From: Acidobacteriota bacterium
Lineage (GTDB): Bacteria; Acidobacteriota; Terriglobia; Bryobacterales; Bryobacteraceae
Direction of reading: 5' to 3'
Length of the DNA stretch: 64,000 bases
Assembly: GCA_947470805.1 (NCBI GenBank)
Contig: CANIVU010000003.1
Coordinates: forward strand, 95,273 to 159,272
Shown here: piece by piece, positions 26,691 to 33,923 of the stretch
Numbering within the stretch: position 1 is the first letter of the stretch
Layout of the letters: every line of letters begins with the position of its first letter
Program-made: the position numbers and the translations under genes
The notes under the pieces: model-generated
The model's input: only the letters and a program-made list of their open reading frames with translations
The model's database searches: none
What the model was told of the DNA's origin: nothing

Positions 26691-28391
26691 CTAAAGCGCG
26701 CCGAAAACGACCTTGCCGTTGACGACGGTGGCGAGCGACTGGATGTGGCGAATCTCATCTTCCGGGCAAGTGAGGAAATCCTTATCGATTACGACGAGAT
26801 CGGCGTACTTGCCGGCTTCGAGCGAACCGAGGGTCTTTTCACTGAAATGGAGATAGGCGGAGCCGTTCGTGTACATCCGCAAAGCCTGTTCGCGGGTGAT
26901 TTTCTCTTCCGGATAGATCAGCTTACCTTCGCGGGTTTTGCGAGAGATCGACATCCACATGTTGAAGAACGGATTGAAGGCGTTCACGGCGCGATTCTTG
27001 TCGTGGCCGATCATATGATCGCTGCCGCCGGCGATGACGATGCCGGACTTCAGGTACGACTGCAGCGGGAAGAAGTAGCGCATGTTTTTGTAGCCGAAGA
27101 CCTGCTCCAGCGCTGGCACGTCGAAATGGAGCCAGCCGCCTTGCACGTCGGCGATGATCCCCATTTTCTTCATGCGGGCGACCGCCTCTTCGCTCATGAA
27201 ACTGCCGTGCATCACGTGGGAACGGGTTGAGGCGATCGGCGACTCTTTGTCGAGCGCTTCGAAGGCGTCAAGGAGAATATCGATCGCCGCACCACCCTGG
27301 GCGTGGGAGGTGAGTTGCCATCCCTTGTTGCGCGCGGCGCGGAAGATGCGGGTGAGCTTTTCGCGATCAACGAAGAGGGTGCCGCGCGCGTCGGGATTGG
27401 TTTGTCCGTAGAGTTGGCGGCCGTAAGGGCCGTAGGGCATGCGTTGATAGGCAGTGCCCACGGACTGGCCGCCATCGAGCGTCACTTTGAAGGTTCCAAA
27501 CTTGAGCCAGTCATCGCCCAGATTGGTTTTCCAAGGCTTCGAGTTGATCTCAGCTTCGAGTTTTTCAATCGGAGCGGAGGCGTCGATGCGCCAGGTGAGA
27601 ACGGCGCGGATGGGGAGACGGCCCTGCGCTTTCAGTGCCTCATAAGTCGCCACATCGGGCGCGGTAACGGCGCGGTCCCCTATGCTTGTCAGGCCGGCGG
27701 CAGCGTATAACTTCAACATCGTTTCCAACGCCTGCTGGCGCTCCGTCTCGGTGGCGCGGGCCTCGTCCCGAATGCCTTTCAGCAGTTTCGTGGCCGTGCC
27801 GCGGAGAATGCCGTTGGGCTGGCCGTCGGCGCCTTTCACAACTTCCCCGCCGGGCGGGGCGACGCTGCTGTCGGTGATACCGCTGAGTTTGAGACCAAGA
27901 GTGCTGGCCGACCAAACGTAACTGCCATCGAAGGCGACCGGATGCGTGGTCACGACATCGAGATCATTTTTCGTGGGAAAGCGCTGCTCTTTCAAACGCG
28001 GCGGCAGCGTGCGCGGCACGATGATCCATTCGCCGGCTGGCGTCGTTTTCGCCTGTTCCCGGATGTAGTTCTGGATATCGGCGATGGAGTCCAACGGCGG
28101 GAGTTTCGATTTGAACTCGCTCAGGCCGGCGCCAATCGCGTGGACGTGCGCGTCAATCAGGCCCGGCAGAACTGTCTTGCCTGACAGGTCCACCAACTGG
28201 GTATGAATCCCCTTCTCCGCGCCGAGTACGACATTGCTGGTGCCAGTGCGGACGATTTTCCCATCCTTCACCGCAATCGCCTGAACAACCGTGAAGCGGG
28301 CATCCGCGGTGAGAATCCTGCCGTTGTGCAGGATGAGATCGGCATCGGCGGCGAGCATCGGAATGGTGGCTAATAGGAGGGATAAACGCAT
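26691..28391 (-). CDS. Exported amidohydrolase (YtcJ-like, amidohydrolase_3)
   Basis: A 566-residue protein with signal MRLSLLLATIPMLAADA. Amidohydrolase features: DLILHNGRILTADARFTVVQAIAVKDGKIV, the metal-binding HxH in PGLIDAHVHAIGAG (about 85-91), EWIIVPRTLP, TSHAQGGAAID, STRSHVMHGSF, GGSDHMIGHDKN and the C-terminal ALRMYTNGSAYLHFSEKTLGSLEAGKYADLVVIDKDF. The active-site His and Asp residues are intact. It follows the sulfatase by 3 bases, so the two are probably co-transcribed and may act on one family of substrates. Confidence 0.9.
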   Translation of the reverse strand: MRLSLLLATIPMLAADADLILHNGRILTADARFTVVQAIAVKDGKIVRTGTSNVVLGAEKGIHTQLVDLSGKTVLPGLIDAHVHAIGAGLSEFKSKLPPLDSIADIQNYIREQAKTTPAGEWIIVPRTLPPRLKEQRFPTKNDLDVVTTHPVAFDGSYVWSASTLGLKLSGITDSSVAPPGGEVVKGADGQPNGILRGTATKLLKGIRDEARATETERQQALETMLKLYAAAGLTSIGDRAVTAPDVATYEALKAQGRLPIRAVLTWRIDASAPIEKLEAEINSKPWKTNLGDDWLKFGTFKVTLDGGQSVGTAYQRMPYGPYGRQLYGQTNPDARGTLFVDREKLTRIFRAARNKGWQLTSHAQGGAAIDILLDAFEALDKESPIASTRSHVMHGSFMSEEAVARMKKMGIIADVQGGWLHFDVPALEQVFGYKNMRYFFPLQSYLKSGIVIAGGSDHMIGHDKNRAVNAFNPFFNMWMSISRKTREGKLIYPEEKITREQALRMYTNGSAYLHFSEKTLGSLEAGKYADLVVIDKDFLTCPEDEIRHIQSLATVVNGKVVFGAL

Positions 28392-28394
28392 GAA

Positions 28395-29702
28395 CTAGAG
28401 TCCTTGTCGGCTTCGGGCGCAGGAGGCGCGCCAATGTATGAGTTTGGCACGAAGCGCGGCACAGATTCGCGGTTGGCGAGGCGCGAGGTTGGTGGTCTCC
28501 GCCGGATCGGCGTCGAGATCGAAGAGGAACTCCTCTTTCCCATCCAGATCGGTGAGCAATTTCCAACGGTCCTCCACCCACCCCAGTTTGGGTGAACCAC
28601 GGGTTTCGCCGATCGTTTCGAACGCGAGTGGCGACTGGCGCAACTGGGTTCGCCCTTCCAGAATCGGAAGCAGATTGATGCCGTCGAGTTCTTTGGGCAA
28701 AGGCTGCCGGAGTGCGGCCAGAATTGTGGGCAGATAGTCGCTGGTGGAGGCGGCCGCGCGGATGACCCGGGGTGAGGGAAAGCGAGCAGGCCATTCCAAA
28801 AGTGCGGGAACGCGAATGCCGCCTTCAAACAGGCTGCGCTTCCGGCCACGGAATGGACCGGAGTTACCAGGCGACGACGACGATTGACGGTCACCTTCCG
28901 GACCGTTGTCACTGGCGTACCAGAGCATCGTATTCCGTTCCACCTTGAGGTAACGCAAGGTTTCGCGGAGGCGGCCCATCTGCTCGTCGAGCGAGGCGAT
29001 TGCGCCGTAGTAATGCTCCGGTTTACCTGGATATTGCGTATAGGGCGCGCGGTGACGCTGGGTGGCCACAACAGGTTCGTGCGGCGCATGAAACCAGATG
29101 ACGGCGAAAAAGGGCTGACGGCGTTGGACCGATTTCTCAATAAACGCGACGGCGGCGTCCATGAGAATACGGGAGTCATCGCCCTCCAGGTCCGCGGCCG
29201 GCACGGGGCCATCTTGGGTCCAATAGGCCTCCGGATTCACGGTTGAGACTTTGCGTGTCGTGGAGTAGAACTCGTCGAAGCCATTGTCGGTCGGCGCGGA
29301 ACGCTTGGGGCCGGCAAAGTCGCCAACGTGCCATTTGCCGAAGTGAGCGGTGGCGTACCCGAGAGGCTTGAGGAATTCAGCGAGTGTTCGCTCCCGGGCC
29401 GGGAGTGCGTACTTCGACGGCGCATCTGTGCCGTTGTCGGCGTTGGCAAAGAAGATGCCGTAGCGAAACGGGTGCCGGCCGGTCAGGACACTGCCGCGGG
29501 TCGGCGAACAGACGGGAGCGCCGGAATAGAAGCGATCAAATCGGATGCCCTCCTTAGCCATTTCGTCGAGATTGGGCGTCGACAGAATATGGTGCCCGTT
29601 GTAGGAGGTGTCCCCCCAGCCCTGATCGTCAGCCATGGCGAGGATGATGTTGGGGGGTGAACTGCCAGTGGCAAGCAGTTGCAGAAATTGCCGGCGTCGC
29701 AT
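28395..29702 (-). CDS. Sulfatase (arylsulfatase family)
   Basis: A 435-residue protein. The N-terminus MRRRQFLQLLATGS looks like a short twin-arginine signal. Calcium-binding Asp25-Asp26 in LAMADDQGWGDTSYNGH and the formylglycine motif CSPTRGSVLTGR (Cys65) are intact, followed by HFGKWHVGDF, WFHAPHEPV, WYASDNGP and FRGRKRSLFEGGIRVPALLEWP, all standard for type I sulfatases. It needs a formylglycine-generating enzyme or anaerobic maturase, not seen here. It leads the sulfatase-amidohydrolase-TonB receptor run and is divergent from the gene at 29726. Confidence 0.93.
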   Translation of the reverse strand: MRRRQFLQLLATGSSPPNIILAMADDQGWGDTSYNGHHILSTPNLDEMAKEGIRFDRFYSGAPVCSPTRGSVLTGRHPFRYGIFFANADNGTDAPSKYALPARERTLAEFLKPLGYATAHFGKWHVGDFAGPKRSAPTDNGFDEFYSTTRKVSTVNPEAYWTQDGPVPAADLEGDDSRILMDAAVAFIEKSVQRRQPFFAVIWFHAPHEPVVATQRHRAPYTQYPGKPEHYYGAIASLDEQMGRLRETLRYLKVERNTMLWYASDNGPEGDRQSSSSPGNSGPFRGRKRSLFEGGIRVPALLEWPARFPSPRVIRAAASTSDYLPTILAALRQPLPKELDGINLLPILEGRTQLRQSPLAFETIGETRGSPKLGWVEDRWKLLTDLDGKEEFLFDLDADPAETTNLAPRQPRICAALRAKLIHWRASCARSRQGL

Positions 29703-29725
29703 TTGAGTTAGAATGGCCAGTTTAC

Positions 29726-30304
29726 ATGCATACGCGCAGATTAATCACATTCCTGTTGGGAGTCTGGTTCGCCTTGGTCATTTCAGTCTCGGCGATCTCC
29801 ATGGCGAGCCTTCAGGTTGCCGGGAACACGGCGAAATCGCCGCCCGGGGAACCCGCTCGTGCGTTATTCGTCATCGGCGAGCCAATGACCGAGCAGCTAT
29901 TCCGGTACATCGCCTCCGAGGTCAATCGCAGTCTATTCGAGACCAGTGGGCTGATTGAACTGGCTTTGATTCTGACAATCGGAATCATCCTGTTTCTGCA
30001 GAACTATAGCCGGCCCGCGACAATCCTGGCGGGCGTCCTCCTGCTTGGGGTTTGCGCATCCCACTTCCTACTGACGCCGCAAGTCGTGTCCCTTGGCCGC
30101 ATTCTGGATTTTCGGCCCGCCGAAATGATGGTTACCGAGCGGGCACGCCTGGCCAGGCTGAACATGTTGTATGGTGCGTTGGCGGTGTTCCGGCTGTTCT
30201 GCGGCGGCGCGATCACCGCGATCCTACTTCACAGGAAGAGCAGGCGGCGGAGCGGGAAGGTCGACAGTATCGATCACGCCGAGGACAGCCATATCGATGG
30301 GTGA
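29726..30304 (+). CDS. Four-helix membrane protein (possibly DUF4149-like)
   Basis: A 192-residue protein from the ATG at 29726. Four hydrophobic segments at about residues 6-28, 70-86, 95-112 and 145-163. The order of helices and the leading LITFLLGVWFALVISVSAI recall DUF4149/TMEM205-like proteins, but the match is loose. The last 27 codons run antisense into the end of the convergent microcompartment gene (81-base overlap), and this tail is charged and serine-rich, as if the reading frame was extended over it. Confidence 0.6.
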   Translation: MHTRRLITFLLGVWFALVISVSAISMASLQVAGNTAKSPPGEPARALFVIGEPMTEQLFRYIASEVNRSLFETSGLIELALILTIGIILFLQNYSRPATILAGVLLLGVCASHFLLTPQVVSLGRILDFRPAEMMVTERARLARLNMLYGALAVFRLFCGGAITAILLHRKSRRRSGKVDSIDHAEDSHIDG

Positions 30305-30523
30305 CTCCGGTCGGTTGACGCTGGTCATGGCGCTGTAGCCCTCGGTAACCAGCAGCACGAGATCACCAAGCCCTGCATCCACCGAATCGACGGCGATCAC
30401 GGCGTCCCCGCGCGGAGTTACGCAATCCAACTCCAAAGGCTGGACCAGCAGTAACTTCTGCCCTTCGTGGCTGGCATGTTTATGCGTCGCCGTTACGTCG
30501 CCGATGATGCGCGCGATGAGCAT
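30224..30523 (-). CDS. Microcompartment vertex protein, EutN/CcmL family (BMC-P, third copy)
   Basis: A 99-residue pentameric shell-vertex protein. It starts MLIARIIGDVTATHKHASHEGQKLLLVQPLE, the EutN/CcmL beta-barrel opening, and continues with VIAVDSVDAGLGDLVLLVTEGYSA and MAVLGVIDTVDL. The C-terminal tail (LPAPPPALPVK) is proline-rich, unlike the other two copies. Last gene of the operon, 2 bases after the second copy. Its end overlaps the convergent membrane-protein gene. Confidence 0.93.
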   Translation of the reverse strand: MLIARIIGDVTATHKHASHEGQKLLLVQPLELDCVTPRGDAVIAVDSVDAGLGDLVLLVTEGYSAMTSVNRPESPIDMAVLGVIDTVDLPAPPPALPVK

Positions 30524-30525
30524 AC

Positions 30526-30801
30526 CTAGGCGCCCCGGTCCACGTTCACGGCGTCAACGATGCCAACGATCGTCATCTCCGTCGGCACCTCGGTGGGCAG
30601 AAACGGAAAGCTGGATTCTTTTCCCTTCGACCAGTAGACCAGTTCGCCGGCGCCGGCACCCATGGCATCGGTCACCACCAGGCGTTTCCCCGTCGGCTGG
30701 CCTTCGGGCGTGAGTGGCTGGACCAATAGCAGGCGCTGCGTGGCCAGCCCCGGGTCCTTCACAGTTGCCCATACGCGACCGATGACACGACCGAGATACA
30801 T
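30526..30801 (-). CDS. Microcompartment vertex protein, EutN/CcmL family (BMC-P, second copy)
   Basis: A 91-residue BMC-P protein: MYLGRVIGRVWATVKDPGL, RLLLVQPLTPEGQPTG, VVTDAMGAGAGELVYWSKGKES and MTIVGIVDAVNV. The loop WSKGKESSFPF replaces the SGSSAR loop of typical EutN and is seen in vertex proteins of carboxysome- and PVM-type shells. Fits between the first and third copies with gaps of 3 and 2 bases. Three distinct BMC-P genes suggest distinct vertex positions or mixed pentamers. Confidence 0.93.
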   Translation of the reverse strand: MYLGRVIGRVWATVKDPGLATQRLLLVQPLTPEGQPTGKRLVVTDAMGAGAGELVYWSKGKESSFPFLPTEVPTEMTIVGIVDAVNVDRGA

Positions 30802-30804
30802 GGA

Positions 30805-31089
30805 CTATTTGCCCTTGCTGCCTTCGTCGATCGAGACGGAATCGACGATACCGATGATCGCCGTATCCACCGGACGATCCTTGCAGCCATCCGCCAAGCG
30901 GGCACTGGAGCCGCTTACCAGGATCACGGTCTCCCGGAACCCGGCGCTGACGGTATCAATCGCGATCACGTAGCCTGCCTCGTCTTTGCCTTCCGGGGAG
31001 ACCGGTTTGCAGATCAGCAGCTTGCGGCCTTCCAGGCGTGGGTCCTTGCGAGTGGCGACGATGGTTCCAACAACGCGGGCGAGGGTCAT
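30805..31089 (-). CDS. Microcompartment vertex protein, EutN/CcmL family (BMC-P, first copy)
   Basis: A 94-residue BMC-P protein closest to canonical Eut[64 protein letters not shown], and [14 protein letters not shown]. Its start overlaps the stop of the BMC-H gene by 4 bases, coupling their translation. Confidence 0.95.
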   Translation of the reverse strand: MTLARVVGTIVATRKDPRLEGRKLLICKPVSPEGKDEAGYVIAIDTVSAGFRETVILVSGSSARLADGCKDRPVDTAIIGIVDSVSIDEGSKGK

Positions 31090-31379
31090 TTTCCGTTGCT
31101 CTTCGTTTTGCCGATGGGCAGTACGGCTTCCAAGCTTGGATGCGGCCGCGGGATCACATGCACGCCGACCAGTTCGCCTACACGGCGCGCCGCGGCGGCA
31201 CCGGCGTCGGTAGCAGCGCGCACGGCGGCCACGTCGCCGCGAATGATCGCCGTCACGTACCCGGAGCCGATGCGTTCCCAGCCGACCAGCGTGACCTTGG
31301 CGGTCTTCACCATGGCGTCGGAGGCTTCCACCATCGCCACCAGACCGCGCGTTTCGACTAACCCTAAAGCGTCACCCAT
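31086..31379 (-). CDS. Microcompartment hexameric shell protein (BMC-H, PduA/CcmK family)
   Basis: A 97-residue shell protein forming the facets of a bacterial microcompartment. The sequence follows PduA closely: [22 protein letters not shown], pore region [19 protein letters not shown], and [25 protein letters not shown]. It lies 42 bases after the class II aldolase and overlaps the first BMC-P gene. It is the only BMC-H in the window and no trimeric BMC-T is present. Confidence 0.97.
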   Translation of the reverse strand: MGDALGLVETRGLVAMVEASDAMVKTAKVTLVGWERIGSGYVTAIIRGDVAAVRAATDAGAAAARRVGELVGVHVIPRPHPSLEAVLPIGKTKSNGK

Positions 31380-31421
31380 TCAAACTCCAGTTCATAGCGT
31401 ACGCCGAATCGCCATTCATTG

Positions 31422-32207
31422 TCACCGCCCCATTCGAGCGGAGACGGCTTCTTCAATCAACGAAATCAACTCGTCGCGCGTCACCGTGATGCGTTCGCCG
31501 CCGGTGTCGTCGGCAGTGATCGGACACCCCGGCTCCATCGTCGTGTTGGACTTGATGCCGTAGCGGCCACGCGCGTCGAAGAGCTTGTCGACTTCGGCGC
31601 GCGGCAACAACTTCGGCCCGCCGAGCATCTCCGCGACGAGCGCGATGCGGGCCACGTGCTCCAGCGTTTCCATGCGGAAATACGCCTGCCAGATGTGTTG
31701 CCCGGCGCAAACGGCGCCGTGGTTCCCCAGCAGAATCGCGTCGTGCTTCGGAACGAACGGCTTGATGGTATCGCTCAACGCGGGCGTACCCGGCAGGCCG
31801 TAATCGGCCAACGGCACGCAACCGAGCATGACAACGACTTCCGGCAGAATCGCCTGATTCAGCGCGCGCCCGGACACCGCGAAGCCCGTGGAAACGGGCG
31901 GATGCGCGTGCACCACGGCACCCACATCGGGCCGCATGCCGTAGATCGTGAGATGCATCATGATCTCGCTGGTGCGCTCGCGCCGGCCTTCCACCTTCGT
32001 GCCTTTCGCGTCGACGATGATGAGATCGTCGGGCGTCATCATGCCCTTACTGATATTGGTCGGGGTACAGAGATAGCGGTCTTCGCTGAGCTTGATGCTC
32101 AGGTTGCCATCGTTGGCGGCCACCCATCCCTTTTGGTACATGAGCCGGCCGATTTCGCAGATTTGTTGGCGCAGTTCGCGCTCGTTTTCGGCCATAGGAC
32201 CCTTCAT
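31422..32207 (-). CDS. Class II aldolase (fuculose/rhamnulose-1-phosphate aldolase type) with C-terminal encapsulation-like helix
   Basis: A 261-residue zinc aldolase. Motifs: GWVAANDGNLSIKL, PTNISKGMM, EGRRERTSEIMMHLTIY (acidic residue), zinc-binding HAHPP and the later His in GNHGAVCAG. It would split a sugar phosphate into DHAP and lactaldehyde, as in the PVM-type microcompartment pathway for fucose and rhamnose. The last 17 residues (DELISLIEEAVSARMGR) form a short amphipathic helix after a linker, the shape of an encapsulation peptide. First gene of the shell operon; the ATG at 32195 is an alternative start. Confidence 0.92.
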   Translation of the reverse strand: MKGPMAENERELRQQICEIGRLMYQKGWVAANDGNLSIKLSEDRYLCTPTNISKGMMTPDDLIIVDAKGTKVEGRRERTSEIMMHLTIYGMRPDVGAVVHAHPPVSTGFAVSGRALNQAILPEVVVMLGCVPLADYGLPGTPALSDTIKPFVPKHDAILLGNHGAVCAGQHIWQAYFRMETLEHVARIALVAEMLGGPKLLPRAEVDKLFDARGRYGIKSNTTMEPGCPITADDTGGERITVTRDELISLIEEAVSARMGR

Positions 32208-32245
32208 TTTATCAGAGGGCGGCGACGAGGGCGGCTGCTAGACTT

Positions 32246-33064
32246 GTGGACGTGAGCGGAAGCCGGCTGTGCCCTAACTGCAAGGCGTTAATTGACGCGG
32301 AGACCAACCAGTGTGGATTCTGCGGCGCCCGTGTCGGCGCGTTCGGTTTTCAGCGCGCGCCGCGCGAGGGATTTACCGATAAATTGATGCCCAACGGCAA
32401 CATGGCCGTGCCGTTGCTGCTATTGGTGAACTCGGCCTTCTTCGTCGGCATCAACGTATCCGGATCGAACGCGCTGCCGACCTACGGGGCCAAGTGGCTG
32501 CCCGCAATTTTGAACGGCGATTGGTGGCGGCTCATCACTGCCGGCTACCTGCACGTGCAGTTCTTCCACATCTTCATGAACATGATGAGCCTCTATAATC
32601 TGGGCCCGATTGTGGAGCAGATCTATGGGACGAAGCGGCTGTTCACGCTCTATACGGTGGCCACGTTCGGCGGCTTCTTTCTCAGCGCGCTTTGGAAACC
32701 GGGAACACATTCACTCGGCGCGAGCGCCGGAATTTTCGGTTTACTGGGGGCCTTAATCGCCGTCGGCATGCACAGCAACTCACCCATCGCGCAGCACTTG
32801 CGGAATCAGTGTCTGATAAATGCCGGTATCGGGCTGGCGATGGGGGCCATGTTGGAGATGATCGACAACGCCGCCCACCTCGGCGGCTTGGCCGGAGGCT
32901 TCGCCGTTGCCTATCTGGCCGGCCTTCCCCGCGCCACAAACGACTTCAGGGAGAAACTCTGGGGCATTCTGGCCGGCGTGTCTTTGGTGGTCACCCTGCT
33001 GGCCTTCTGGGCGCTGGCGACGCGCGTGATGATCTACAACGCCACCGTCTTTCCAGGTCAGTAA
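32246..33064 (+). CDS. Zinc-ribbon rhomboid-family intramembrane serine protease (copy 1)
   Basis: 272 residues from a GTG at 32246 (a GTG at 32252 is equally likely). The N-terminus is a zinc ribbon with CPNC (9-12) and CGFC (23-26). Six or seven membrane spans follow with rhomboid elements: HxxxxHIFMN (His103, His108, Asn112), catalytic Ser160 in LGASAGIFGLLGA and catalytic His211 in DNAAHLGGLAGG. It would cut membrane proteins in the bilayer; substrates unknown. A paralogue follows after 7 bases, so this is a tandem duplication. Confidence 0.92.
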   Translation: MDVSGSRLCPNCKALIDAETNQCGFCGARVGAFGFQRAPREGFTDKLMPNGNMAVPLLLLVNSAFFVGINVSGSNALPTYGAKWLPAILNGDWWRLITAGYLHVQFFHIFMNMMSLYNLGPIVEQIYGTKRLFTLYTVATFGGFFLSALWKPGTHSLGASAGIFGLLGALIAVGMHSNSPIAQHLRNQCLINAGIGLAMGAMLEMIDNAAHLGGLAGGFAVAYLAGLPRATNDFREKLWGILAGVSLVVTLLAFWALATRVMIYNATVFPGQ

Positions 33065-33071
33065 CGGTACA

Positions 33072-33923
33072 GTGGAAAGAGTGAGCACCAGCCGATTGTG
33101 CCCGAACTGCCGGGAACTGATTGATGTTCGAGCCGACCATTGTCCCCACTGTGCCATGACGGTCGGCCCAGCGGGTTTTCGTATTCCCAAGACGCATCCG
33201 ATCCTCGCCTGGTTGATGCCGAATGGAAAAGTAGCCGTCGCCGCGATCCTGTTAATCAACGTTCTGGTCTTCGCCGCCAACACCGTCTCCGGCAACCGCG
33301 GACTTGTCCAATATGGCGAAAAATGGCTGCCGGCGATTCAGAATGGCGACTGGTACAGACTCATCACCGCCGGTTATCTCCACCAAGGTTTGAGCCTCGC
33401 GGCCCGCACGCCGAAGTGGATGTTGCTGGTTCAGTTCCTGCACATCTTCCTCAACATGATGGGCCTCTACAATGTCGGCACCATCGTGGAGGAGATCTAC
33501 GGCACGCGGCGCATGTTCGCTATTTACACGGCAGCTACTGTTACAGGATTCGCGCTCAGCGCCATGTGGGCACCGCGAGTTCCGTCTCTGGGCGCCAGCG
33601 CCGGCATCTTCGGGCTGTTGGGCGCATTGATCGCTTATGGAGTTTTAAGCAAGTCGCTGGTCGCGCGCCGCCTGCAAACCGTTTGCCTGATGAACGCCGG
33701 GATCGGGTTCATCATGGGCGGCTACATGCAGATGATCGATAACGCCGCGCATTTGGGCGGACTCATCGGCGGCTTCGTCATCGCCTGGCTCGCCGGACTG
33801 CCGCATTGGGTGGACGATGAAACGGAGAAGACGTGGGGGCTCGTCTCCCTGGTCTCCGTTCTGATCACCCTCTATGCCTTCTGGGAAGTCCTCTACCGCG
33901 TGCTCTTCCGCAAGGTCGGATAG
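33072..33923 (+). CDS. Zinc-ribbon rhomboid-family intramembrane serine protease (copy 2)
   Basis: 283 residues; the GTG at 33081 is preceded by GGAAAGA and may be the true start. Zinc ribbon Cys10, Cys13, Cys24 and Cys27, catalytic Ser176 in LGASAGIFGLLGA and His227 in DNAAHLGGLIGG. It differs from copy 1 by an insertion of about 14 residues after ITAGYLH (QGLSLAARTPKW), which changes the L1-type loop. The 3' end runs 31 bases into the convergent phosphoesterase gene. Confidence 0.92.
   Translation: MERVSTSRLCPNCRELIDVRADHCPHCAMTVGPAGFRIPKTHPILAWLMPNGKVAVAAILLINVLVFAANTVSGNRGLVQYGEKWLPAIQNGDWYRLITAGYLHQGLSLAARTPKWMLLVQFLHIFLNMMGLYNVGTIVEEIYGTRRMFAIYTAATVTGFALSAMWAPRVPSLGASAGIFGLLGALIAYGVLSKSLVARRLQTVCLMNAGIGFIMGGYMQMIDNAAHLGGLIGGFVIAWLAGLPHWVDDETEKTWGLVSLVSVLITLYAFWEVLYRVLFRKVG

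Noticed and set aside
29657..29725. Upstream extension of the membrane protein at 29726
   Set aside because: It overlaps the start of the divergent sulfatase and adds no signal-like or conserved sequence.
26667..32251. A dif-like XerCD site at the point of strand-bias change
   Set aside because: The intergenic gaps here were read and none resembles the 28-base dif consensus; the site could lie elsewhere or within a gene.
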